Assembly: GCA_030917225.1 (NCBI GenBank)
Contig: JAUPVD010000107.1
Span: forward strand, 1 to 8,789
Reading direction: 5' to 3'
DNA from: Pseudomonadota bacterium
GTDB lineage: Bacteria > Pseudomonadota > Gammaproteobacteria > Burkholderiales > Rhodocyclaceae
Length of the DNA: 8,789 nucleotides
The notes beneath the pieces are model-generated. The model was not told the origin of the DNA and searched no databases. It saw nothing but the letters and a program-made list of their open reading frames with translations. Of the stretch, positions 1-5,447 are shown piece by piece. How positions within the stretch are numbered: the stretch's first letter is position 1; every line of letters starts with the position of its first letter. A program made the position numbers and the translations under genes.

Positions 1-657
1 AAGAAAATCGCCAAGCAATCCCTGATGGCCGTTGTTGCGGCCGCCATGGGCCTGGGTGCCGCTGTTGCCCAAGCGCAAACCACTGTTGACCGTGTTTACG
101 CCATTGATGCTCGCAACGAAGTTGTCATGAGCGGTGCCGGCCTCTGCTGGCGCACGGGTTTCTGGACGCCTGCTGGCGCTGCCAATGACCCGGCTGGCTG
201 CAAGTGCGACAAGGATCTGCTGCCGAAGGAAAAGTGCGAGCCGAAGGCTGCAACGCCTGTTGCTGGTCCGAAGCCTGCTTCGTCCAAGGTGACCCTGGCT
301 GCTGACGCCCTGTTCGACTTCGACAAGGCCGTCCTCCGTCCGGAAGGCAAGAAGAAGCTTGACGACCTGGTCGCCAAGTCCAAGTCGCTGAACCTGGAAG
401 TCATCATCGCCGTCGGCCACACCGACCGCCTTGGTAAGGATGCCTACAACCAGAAGCTGTCCGAGAAGCGCGCTGCCGCTGTCAAGACCTACCTGGTTGG
501 CAAGGGTCTCGAAGCCAACAAGGTCTACACCGAAGGCAAGGGCTCGAAGCAGCCGGTTACCGGCGACAAGTGCAAGGGTGCCAAGTCGAAGAAGACCATC
601 GAGTGCCTGCAGCCTGATCGTCGTGTTGACATCGAAATCATCGGCACCCAGAAGTAA
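1..657 (+). CDS. OmpA-family outer-membrane/peptidoglycan-linking protein, 5'-truncated by window edge
   Basis: The reading frame is open from base 1 (K-K-I-A-K-Q-S-L then M-A-V-V), so the start codon lies just outside the window and the Met at base 25 is internal to the signal peptide. The peptide has a basic start, an Ala/Val/Gly core and a likely AQA-Q cleavage site. A short mature N-terminal part follows (with C-W-R-T-G-F-W-T-P and a Cys cluster around bases 200-240), then a linker rich in Pro, Ala and Lys. The C-terminal half is an OmpA/MotB-like peptidoglycan-binding domain: F-D-F-D-K-A-V-L-R-P, G-H-T-D-R-L-G, Q-K-L-S-E-K-R-A, and Q-P-D-R-R-V-D-I-E-I, with two Cys that could form the usual disulfide. 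There is no beta-barrel, as in many betaproteobacterial OmpA proteins. It should tether the outer membrane to the cell wall. The biased codon use (GCT/GTT/AAG) suggests high expression. Family confidence is high; the exact orthologue is not assignable. Confidence 0.93.
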   Translation, partial: KKIAKQSLMAVVAAAMGLGAAVAQAQTTVDRVYAIDARNEVVMSGAGLCWRTGFWTPAGAANDPAGCKCDKDLLPKEKCEPKAATPVAGPKPASSKVTLAADALFDFDKAVLRPEGKKKLDDLVAKSKSLNLEVIIAVGHTDRLGKDAYNQKLSEKRAAAVKTYLVGKGLEANKVYTEGKGSKQPVTGDKCKGAKSKKTIECLQPDRRVDIEIIGTQK

Positions 658-673
658 TTCTGACCGCCGAACG

Positions 674-705
674 AAAAGCCCTGCGCAAGCAGGGCTTTTT
701 TCTTT
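674..705 (+). terminator. Rho-independent terminator of the ompA-family gene
   Basis: A perfect 11-bp stem (674-684 with 689-699) encloses a GCAA tetraloop and runs into a T-rich tract (TTTTTTTCTTT, 695-705). It begins 16 nt after the ompA stop codon. This is a canonical intrinsic terminator and separates the ompA transcript from ubiG. Confidence 0.95.
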
Positions 706-738
706 CTGCCTCGTTTTTCAACTCACTTTCGCATCAGC

Positions 739-1437
739 ATGACCAACGCCGACCCGACCGAACTGCAAAAATTCAGCGATCTTGCCCACCGCTGGTGGGA
801 TCCCAACAGCGAATTCCGCCCGTTGCACGAGATCAACCCCCTTCGCCTGGACTGGATCGACCGCCATGCGGCTGTTTCTGGCAAGAAGATCCTTGATGTT
901 GGTTGCGGAGGCGGCATCCTCTCAGAATCCATGGCCGCCCGCGGCGCCACGGTGACTGGCATCGACCTTTCCGAAAAGGCCCTTGGCGTTGCCCGCCTGC
1001 ACCTGCTTGAGAGCGGGCGCTCGGTGGACTACCGCCATATCTCGGCTGAGGAACTTGCCACCCAGGAGGCAGGCCAGTACGACATCGTCACCTGCATGGA
1101 GATGCTGGAGCACGTCCCCAACCCGGCCAGCACAATCGCCTCGTGCGCCGCGCTGGTCAAACCCGGTGGACATGTCTTCTTTTCAACGATCAACCGCAAC
1201 CCCAAGGCCTATCTGTTTGCCGTGATCGGTGCCGAATACCTCCTGCAACTGCTGCCCAAGGGTACGCACGATTACGCAAAGTTCATCAAGCCTTCCGAAT
1301 TGGCGCGCTGGGCGAAGAGCGTCGGCCTGGAACTCGACGAAGTTATCGGCATGAGCTACAACCCGATCAGCAAGAATTACTCGCTTGGCCGCGACACCGG
1401 CGTGAACTACCTGGTCCATACCGTCAGGAATGCCTGA
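739..1437 (+). CDS. ubiG: Ubiquinone biosynthesis O-methyltransferase UbiG (232 aa)
   Basis: UbiG is the SAM-dependent O-methyltransferase that performs both O-methylations of ubiquinone synthesis. It acts at the inner membrane face. The N-terminal segment with [11 protein letters not shown] (residues 12-22) and P-L-H-E-I-N-P-L-R is typical of UbiG. SAM motif I is I-L-D-V-G-C-G-G-G (51-59), the ribose-binding acidic residue is D76 in G-I-D-L-S, and the UbiG-specific C-M-E-M-L-E-H-V-P is at 119-127. The C-terminal [10 protein letters not shown] and Y-N-P motifs also fit. Length is normal for the family. ATG 739 is the first start after the ompA terminator; no good Shine-Dalgarno precedes it. 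Its last 8 bases overlap the next gene, indicating co-translation. Confidence 0.96.
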   Translation: MTNADPTELQKFSDLAHRWWDPNSEFRPLHEINPLRLDWIDRHAAVSGKKILDVGCGGGILSESMAARGATVTGIDLSEKALGVARLHLLESGRSVDYRHISAEELATQEAGQYDIVTCMEMLEHVPNPASTIASCAALVKPGGHVFFSTINRNPKAYLFAVIGAEYLLQLLPKGTHDYAKFIKPSELARWAKSVGLELDEVIGMSYNPISKNYSLGRDTGVNYLVHTVRNA

Positions 1438-2086
1438 AGCCGTCCTCTTCGACCTTGATGGCACCTTTGCCGACACGGCCCCCGATCTCAGCGCTGCACT
1501 CAATCAACTGCGCGCTGACCTCGGCCTCTCGCCGGCAAGCTACGCCGCGTTAAGGCCTTTCGTTTCGCAAGGCGTACGCGGCATGCTGCATGCCGGTCTC
1601 GACATGAAGCCCGACCATCGCGATTATCGGGAATTCTACGAACGCTTTCTCGTCCACTATCAGCAGGCACTTTGTGTAGAAACTGTCCTTTTCGCCGGCA
1701 TTGACGAACTCGTCTGCGCGCTCGAAGCACAAGGAATCGCCTGGGGCATCGTCACCAACAAGTCGCAGCGCTTTACGCTGCCGCTGATGGAGGCCCTCGG
1801 CTATGCGCGACGGGCAGCCTGCATCGTCAGCGGCGATTCATCGACGCGCGCCAAGCCGCATGCCCGGCCGATGCACCTGGCCTGCGCCCTGGCCGGTTGC
1901 CGCCCCGAACACACGCTGTTTGTCGGTGACGACCTGCGAGACATCCAGGCCGGGCAGGCTGCCGGCATGATCACCATTGCAGCCGCCTACGGCTATCTTG
2001 GCGACGGCGGCGCAGTTGAAGACTGGGGAGCTGACCATCAGGTCGATCACCCGTCGGAAATCGCACGCCTGACCTCCATCGCCTGA
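1430..2086 (+). CDS. HAD-family phosphatase next to ubiG (Gph-like; probable MupP, MurNAc-6-phosphate phosphatase)
   Basis: This is a 218-aa HAD-superfamily hydrolase with all four motifs. Motif I is D8-L-D10-G-T (nucleophile D8, acid/base D10), motif II is T109 in I-V-T-N-K, motif III is K142 in A-K-P, and motif IV is V-G-D167-D168-L-R-D. A helical cap sits between motifs I and II, as in phosphoglycolate phosphatases. Such proteins are routinely annotated Gph. However, in Pseudomonas the HAD gene adjacent to ubiG is mupP, whose product dephosphorylates MurNAc-6-phosphate in the AmgK/MurU cell-wall recycling route, and this gene has the same neighbour. It starts inside ubiG (8-bp overlap), so the pair is translationally coupled. 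Phe13 replaces the usual Leu after D-x-D-G-T. The HAD assignment is certain; the substrate is inferred from context. Confidence 0.85.
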   Translation: MPEAVLFDLDGTFADTAPDLSAALNQLRADLGLSPASYAALRPFVSQGVRGMLHAGLDMKPDHRDYREFYERFLVHYQQALCVETVLFAGIDELVCALEAQGIAWGIVTNKSQRFTLPLMEALGYARRAACIVSGDSSTRAKPHARPMHLACALAGCRPEHTLFVGDDLRDIQAGQAAGMITIAAAYGYLGDGGAVEDWGADHQVDHPSEIARLTSIA

Positions 2087-2117
2087 CCTCCACGCAAGAA
2101 AGAAACCGGTTGGCGCC

Positions 2118-2146
2118 TTGAAATCCGGTGCCATCGCCCCCATAAT
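2118..2146 (+). promoter_or_regulatory. Sigma70-type promoter of ssrA
   Basis: A -35 box TTGAAA (2118-2123) and a -10 box CATAAT (2141-2146) are separated by 17 nt. This predicts transcription from about 2152-2154, just upstream of the tmRNA acceptor piece. Each box is 5/6 to consensus with ideal spacing, and the position fits a permuted ssrA transcribed on its own. Confidence 0.75.
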
Positions 2147-2178
2147 CGACATACGGTCGTAATTCCGGCAATCCGGAA

Positions 2179-2217
2179 GCGTTCTGGACGGCGGTTCGAT
2201 TCCGCCCACCTCCACCA
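2179..2217 (+). ncRNA. tmRNA acceptor piece (T arm, 3' acceptor strand, encoded CCA)
   Basis: This segment would be cut out as the 3' acceptor RNA. It contains TTCTGGAC (2182-2189), resembling the TTTCGGAC before the T arm of E. coli tmRNA, then the perfect T stem-loop, acceptor strand and CCA. The 5' end is uncertain: a 6-bp hairpin (TTCCGG-CAAT-CCGGAA, 2163-2178) lies between the predicted transcription start and this point and may either belong to the mature acceptor RNA or mark the processing boundary. Confidence 0.8.
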
Positions 2218-2221
2218 CAGG

Positions 2222-2402
2222 GGGGGTGACCTGGTCTCGACAGGGTGATAGAAGGTGAGCAGGCGGCCCGAGAGGCGACGGACGTAATCCGCGCAAATTA
2301 GTAAACGCCAACGATGAGCGTTTCGCAATGGCCGCTTAAGGCCTGCTGAGGACATAGCCGTCCGATAAACAGAATGGCTATCGGCGGGGGCTTCGGCCCC
2401 CG
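2222..2402 (+). ncRNA. tmRNA coding piece (5' acceptor strand, tag reading frame, 3' structures)
   Basis: It begins with the 5' acceptor strand GGGGGTG, whose G2222 is the predicted RNase P product. Before the tag is a hairpin (GCG-A-CGGA / TCCG-CGC, 2275-2294), in the place where pseudoknot PK1 sits in one-piece tmRNAs, followed by AAATTAGTAAAC just ahead of the resume codon GCC at 2307. The tag stop lies in the loop of a P5-like stem (GGCC 2330-2333 with GGCC 2340-2343). A possible H-type pseudoknot follows (GGAC 2350-2353/GTCC 2360-2363 and ATAGCC 2354-2359/GGCTAT 2376-2381). Pairings were found by eye. Confidence 0.85.
2307..2339 (+). other. tmRNA proteolysis-tag reading frame (ANDERFAMAA, stop TAA)
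   Basis: Codons GCC AAC GAT GAG CGT TTC, then GCA ATG GCC GCT TAA encode A-N-D-E-R-F-A-M-A-A. The common betaproteobacterial tag is ANDERFALAA; here Met replaces Leu at the third position from the end. The terminal Ala-Ala recognised by ClpXP is kept. Confidence 0.93.
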
Positions 2403-2413
2403 TCGTCATTTTT
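2385..2413 (+). terminator. Terminal hairpin / terminator of ssrA
   Basis: A 7-bp GC stem CGGGGGC/GCCCCCG (2385-2391 with 2396-2402) closes a TTCG tetraloop and can extend by two pairs. A T run (2409-2413) follows after six mixed bases. The stem is very strong but the U-tract is displaced, so the hairpin may also serve as the stable 3' end of the coding piece. Confidence 0.7.
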
Positions 2414-2513
2414 GCCTAAACTTTTCTCCCCGCCTGAGCGACATGCCAGAATTCCTGCCCGTATCGCCTAAGCGTATCCTTAACGGGTATCCATCAAGTA
2501 CGGGTTATGCACG

Positions 2514-4136
2514 ATGAGCCTGATCACCTGGAACGACTACTTCGTCACCGGCATCGACATCATTGATGAGCAGCACAAGTGGCTCATCGACCTCATCAAC
2601 CGCGCCGCCACCGTTCTCGTCCTGCCTTACGAGACCACTCATGCGGCCGCTGACGAACTGCTCGACCAGTTGACCGAATACGCCGTCTTCCATTTCCAGA
2701 CGGAAGAGAAGCTGATGGCCGAATGCGGCATCGACAAACGGCATGGCGATCATCACCGGGAATCACATGGCGACTTCGCCACGCACGTTATGGAAATGCG
2801 TCAACGCTACGAAGAAACGCGCGACATTTCCGGTGGCGAGCTGCTCACTTTCATCGCCAACTGGCTGGTTTTTCACATCCTCAGCGACGATCAGGTACTG
2901 GCCCGCCAACTCAAGGGCATCGATACCGGCCTCTCACCGGAAAACGCCTTCGAAAAAGCCGAAGGTACAGATTCCGACCCCGCCCAACAGGCACAGACAC
3001 AGGCACTGATCGACCTCTACCAACTGATCAACACCCAGTACAGCAACCTTCAGGCCGCGCACCAGGAGCTGGAAGAACACCGGCACAACCTGGAAGAACA
3101 GGTCGCCAGGCGCACCGCGCAACTGGCACAGGCCCGTGACCTTGCCGAAGCTGCCAGCCGGGCAAAGAGCACCTTCCTGGCCAACATGAGCCACGAGTTC
3201 CGCACCCCGATGAACGCCATCACCGGCATGAGCTGGTCGCTGCAGAAGGAAATCGACAATCCTCACCAGCGTGAAAAACTCCAGATCATCAGCAAGGCCG
3301 CGCAACGTCTTCAGGAAATGTTGGCGGAAGTCCTCGACATGGTCAAACTCGAATCCGAACAACTGTCACTCGAGTCGCTCGATTTCAGCCTGCATGCACT
3401 GCTTGATCATTGCCGTACCGAAGCCACCGCGGCCGCTGCTGCCAAAGGCCTCGAACTCATCACGGAATACCGGCCAGACCTGCCGGACATGCTGCATGCC
3501 GACGCCCGCCGGATCGGCCAGATGCTCGCCCACCTGCTCTCCAACGCTATCAAATTCACCGAGCGCGGCCGTATCACCTTGCGCGCCAGCGCCGTGCCGG
3601 AAACACTGCAGCAGATGCGACTGCACCTGGAAATCGAGGATACCGGCTGCGGCATCGCCGCCGGCGATCTCGATCGTCTGTATCGTCCCTTCGAACAGCT
3701 CGATGGCTCAAGCACCCGCACCCATGGCGGCGCCGGCCTCGGGCTTGCACTATGCCAGCGTCTCGCCAGGCTCATGGGCGGAGACATCAGCGTCCAGAGC
3801 AAACCCGGAAAAGGCAGCATCTTCCGCCTGAACATCCCGGTCAGGCCAGCGCTTTCCAGTCATGCAACTGACAGCGCAGAAACCAAAGCACTCTCACCGA
3901 CCGCTCCCGCCAATACTTCGACCGACTGGCAAGACGTCCGCGAGAAGCTTTCAGTGCTGCGCCCCCTGATCGCTGAGGACGACATCCGCTCACTCAGCCT
4001 CTGGCACGTATCGGCCGACTACATGCAGGCAGCGCTGGGGCCGGCTGCCGCGCACATAGAGCATGAGCTAGCCACCTACAATTTCGAGGCGGCACTGGCA
4101 GCCCTGGACGAAGCACTCGCATCTCTTCCCGCCTAG
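2514..4136 (+). CDS. Hemerythrin-domain sensor histidine kinase (540 aa)
   Basis: Residues 1-130 form a bacteriohemerythrin domain with the full diiron ligand set at family spacing: H21 (in I-D-E-Q-H), H60 and E64 (H-F-Q-T-E), H81 and H85 (H-R-E-S-H), H121 and D126 (H-I-L-S-D-D). Such domains bind O2 at a non-haem diiron centre. A helical coiled-coil linker (about 160-215) leads to HisKA with phospho-acceptor H227 in [12 protein letters not shown]. The HATPase_c domain has N344 in the N box, D376-T-G-C-G-I and G-A-G-L-G-L. The last 100 residues are a helical region with no receiver domain and no H-x-x-K-G phosphotransfer motif. There is no signal peptide or membrane segment, so it is cytoplasmic. 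It probably signals oxygen or redox state through autophosphorylation. The cognate regulator is not in the window. ATG 2514 puts the hemerythrin motif at its usual distance; no strong ribosome site is visible. Confidence 0.92.
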   Translation: MSLITWNDYFVTGIDIIDEQHKWLIDLINRAATVLVLPYETTHAAADELLDQLTEYAVFHFQTEEKLMAECGIDKRHGDHHRESHGDFATHVMEMRQRYEETRDISGGELLTFIANWLVFHILSDDQVLARQLKGIDTGLSPENAFEKAEGTDSDPAQQAQTQALIDLYQLINTQYSNLQAAHQELEEHRHNLEEQVARRTAQLAQARDLAEAASRAKSTFLANMSHEFRTPMNAITGMSWSLQKEIDNPHQREKLQIISKAAQRLQEMLAEVLDMVKLESEQLSLESLDFSLHALLDHCRTEATAAAAAKGLELITEYRPDLPDMLHADARRIGQMLAHLLSNAIKFTERGRITLRASAVPETLQQMRLHLEIEDTGCGIAAGDLDRLYRPFEQLDGSSTRTHGGAGLGLALCQRLARLMGGDISVQSKPGKGSIFRLNIPVRPALSSHATDSAETKALSPTAPANTSTDWQDVREKLSVLRPLIAEDDIRSLSLWHVSADYMQAALGPAAAHIEHELATYNFEAALAALDEALASLPA

Positions 4137-4155
4137 ACCCGGGAATACCGGATAG

Positions 4156-4183
4156 TTGCTGCCATGAAAAGCAGGTCTATAAT
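4156..4183 (+). promoter_or_regulatory. Predicted sigma70-type promoter of the CzcI-like gene
   Basis: A perfect -10 box TATAAT (4178-4183) has a weak -35 candidate TTGCTG (4156-4161) 16 nt upstream. The predicted start point is about 4190, which is the A of the ATG start codon, implying a leaderless or near-leaderless transcript. The -10 is convincing; the -35 is only 3/6. Confidence 0.5.
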
Positions 4184-4189
4184 GGCTGC

Positions 4190-4552
4190 ATGAAGCGATT
4201 TTTCGCCGTATTGATGATGCTGCTGCTGCCGTTCCAGATGACACTGGCGGCAGTGGTTGCCATTGAAATGGGAGCAGCCTCGCCCCCCCTGCAGATGCAG
4301 GGCGAGGAAGAATGTCACCATCAGGCAACGATGGCCCTTGACGCCAGCGACGACATGTCGGCTGACAGCAGCCACGTCAACCATGGCAACTGCGGCATCT
4401 GCCACTTCAGCTGTTGCAGTGCTTTGCCGATTGCCAGCGCCATTACTCCGGTTTTTTCGGCGAACCAAACGCCCGACCCCACGCCCGAGGCCCAACCTCC
4501 GGCACCACCTGCCGCACGCCCCGAACGCCCCAACTGGGCTGACCTCGCCTGA
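4190..4552 (+). CDS. Small secreted Cys/His-rich metal-resistance protein, CzcI-like
   Basis: This 120-aa protein starts with a clear signal peptide (M-K-R-F-F, then a hydrophobic Leu/Met core, cleavage near A20-A21). The mature part holds likely soft-metal ligands: C42-H-H, H62, H65, C68-G-I-C71-H72 and C75-C76. It ends in a Pro-rich tail with R-P-E-R-P-N-W. The layout (signal peptide, His/Cys cluster with C-x-x-C-H, Pro-rich end) resembles CzcI-type periplasmic proteins found beside heavy-metal efflux operons; this is recognition from memory, not a search. It precedes the cus-type operon by 227 bp. CzcI proteins are thought to modulate efflux expression or buffer periplasmic metal. C-G-I-C-H also satisfies the c-haem motif, but the crowded Cys/His context and absence of a cytochrome fold favour direct metal binding. 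Confidence 0.65.
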   Translation: MKRFFAVLMMLLLPFQMTLAAVVAIEMGAASPPLQMQGEEECHHQATMALDASDDMSADSSHVNHGNCGICHFSCCSALPIASAITPVFSANQTPDPTPEAQPPAPPAARPERPNWADLA

Positions 4553-4779
4553 ATCGGCGGGGTATCCGTTTCGTTCGTAGCAGTCTCGGCTGCACTTTCG
4601 TAATTTCCCGTTGCTGACACCCGGGCCCAAGGGCCTGCGTAGTGTTTGTGATCGCGCATCTGCGCGCCGCCGTTTCGTCCTTTCCTTTTTTTCCTTGCCA
4701 GCAATCGAAAGCCCGGATTTTAGCTTTCTGATCGCTGGCTGACAGCCGCATCACGGAATCGAAACGAGCAAGTAGGTAA
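4553..4779 (+). other. Intergenic region between the CzcI-like and cytochrome genes
   Basis: No gene is seen in these 227 bases. They contain a CGCGC-ATCT-GCGCG hairpin (4653-4666) followed by a pyrimidine-rich run (4671-4696) that could be a weak terminator for the upstream gene. A long imperfect inverted repeat at 4697-4739 follows. A possible Shine-Dalgarno AGTAGG (4771-4776) precedes the next start. TTGCCA (4695-4700) could be a -35 element, but no convincing -10 follows it. The operon promoter is presumably here but is not identified. Confidence 0.55.
4697..4739 (+). repeat. Long imperfect inverted repeat (hairpin) upstream of the copper operon
   Basis: The left arm GCCAGC-A-ATC-GAAAGC (4697-4712) pairs with the right arm GCTTTC-T-GAT-C-GCTGGC (4723-4739). 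This makes 15 base pairs with one bulged T (4729) and one A-C mismatch, around a 10-nt loop. No T-run follows on either strand, so it is not a standard terminator. It could be an operator dyad or a 5'-leader structure. Confidence 0.7.
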
Positions 4780-5436
4780 ATGAGCAAAATTCTTCATGGA
4801 ATCGCCGGGGCATTGGTCGCCCTCGGTGCAGCAGGCACAGGCCTGGCGCTGGCAGTTCATGCCGGACATATCTACACCGGGGCAGACCAGCCGCACCCCC
4901 CGATCGTCAGCAAGCTGCTTGAGTGGGCACGGGAACGCTCGATCATGCGCGAAAGTGAGGGGATCACCCCGCCGGCGAACCTGGCCGAACCGGAACGGGC
5001 CCGTCGTGGCGCCGGAAACTATGCCGCCATGTGTGCCGGCTGTCATCTTGCGGCGGGCCAGGAAACCTCCGAGCTCCGCACAGCCCTCTATCCTCAGCCG
5101 CCAAATCTCGTCCAGGCAGGCAAAAGCTCAGCCATTGCCGACCCTTCACGCCTTGCCGCTCGGCAGTTCTGGATCATCAAGTACGGTATTGCCGCCAGCG
5201 GCATGCCGGCCTGGTCGAAAAGCGGGATGGAAGACGAGGCCATCTGGGATCTGGTTGCCTTCCTTCACGTTCTGCCGACCCTCAGCACCGAAAAATATCG
5301 CCAGATTGTCGCCGCCAGCGACGGCCACTCCCATCGCGGTGCCGACACGCCCCATCCTCCGGCAGCCGCCACCCGCACACGGGGCAAACCCGACCCCCAC
5401 CCAAACTCCCATTCTCACGACAAGCACTCACACTGA
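4780..5436 (+). CDS. Mono-haem cytochrome c with His-rich C-terminal tail
   Basis: This 218-aa protein has an N-terminal hydrophobic segment (residues about 4-28) acting as signal peptide or membrane anchor, so it is periplasmic. The c-haem site is C85-A-G-C88-H89, and the distal ligand is probably M142 in S-G-M-P-A-W. W-D-L-V-A-F-L near the end of the fold completes a class I cytochrome c pattern. The last 35 or so residues are low-complexity and hold eight His (G-H-S-H, T-P-H-P-P, and H-P-N-S-H-S-H-D-K-H-S-H), suggesting metal binding. It is the first gene of the cus-type operon, and its stop codon is 11 bases from the CusF-like start. The role is inferred to be periplasmic electron transfer linked to copper handling or metal buffering. 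ATG 4780 is preceded by a weak Shine-Dalgarno at short spacing. Confidence 0.85.
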   Translation: MSKILHGIAGALVALGAAGTGLALAVHAGHIYTGADQPHPPIVSKLLEWARERSIMRESEGITPPANLAEPERARRGAGNYAAMCAGCHLAAGQETSELRTALYPQPPNLVQAGKSSAIADPSRLAARQFWIIKYGIAASGMPAWSKSGMEDEAIWDLVAFLHVLPTLSTEKYRQIVAASDGHSHRGADTPHPPAAATRTRGKPDPHPNSHSHDKHSH

Positions 5437-5447
5437 TGGAGTCCACA

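Larger units (their letters stand above)
2153..2404 (+). ncRNA. ssrA: Circularly permuted transfer-messenger RNA gene (two-piece tmRNA)
   Basis: tmRNA rescues ribosomes stalled on broken mRNAs and appends a degradation tag. Here the tRNA-like 3' half comes first: T stem 2190-2194/2202-2206 (5 bp, perfect) around loop TTCGATT, then acceptor strand CACCTCC (2207-2213), A and CCA (2215-2217). Four bases later the 5' acceptor strand GGGGGTG (2222-2228) begins, giving seven perfect acceptor pairs, followed by the tmRNA-specific CTGGTCTCGACAGG (2231-2244). The tag frame at 2307-2339 reads ANDERFAMAA then TAA. The ends of a normal ssrA are therefore joined in the DNA, and the mature RNA must be two pieces held together by pairing. 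A candidate P2 contact is TTCT (2182-2185) with AGAA (2250-2253). Permuted ssrA genes are known from alphaproteobacteria, some cyanobacteria and some betaproteobacteria. The precise 5' and 3' ends are estimates from the promoter and terminator. Confidence 0.93.

Noticed and set aside
2190..2217. ssrA as an integration site (att) for a copper-resistance island
   Set aside because: tmRNA genes are frequent targets, but no repeat of the T arm/CCA segment and no integrase is visible in the downstream 6.5 kb. The idea cannot be supported here.
1838..2311. Minus-strand ORF (157 aa) containing V-E-V-G-G-I-E-P-P-S-R
   Set aside because: This well-known spurious peptide arises from antisense reading of tRNA-like T arm and CCA sequence. 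Here it is the reverse of gph and the tmRNA acceptor piece.
4393..4407. C-G-I-C-H in the CzcI-like protein as a c-haem site
   Set aside because: The motif fits C-x-x-C-H, but the protein is short and Cys/His-crowded with an adjacent Cys pair and no cytochrome fold or distal ligand. Metal binding is more likely.
4553..4779. Known metal riboswitch or CusR/CopR operator in the intergenic gap
   Set aside because: No recognisable NiCo-type riboswitch core or CusR/CopR palindrome was found by eye. Only the unexplained inverted repeat stands out.
5031..5447. Upstream extension of the CusF-like ORF
   Set aside because: This in-frame open stretch lies inside the cytochrome c gene. The signal peptide and GGAG place the true start at 5448.
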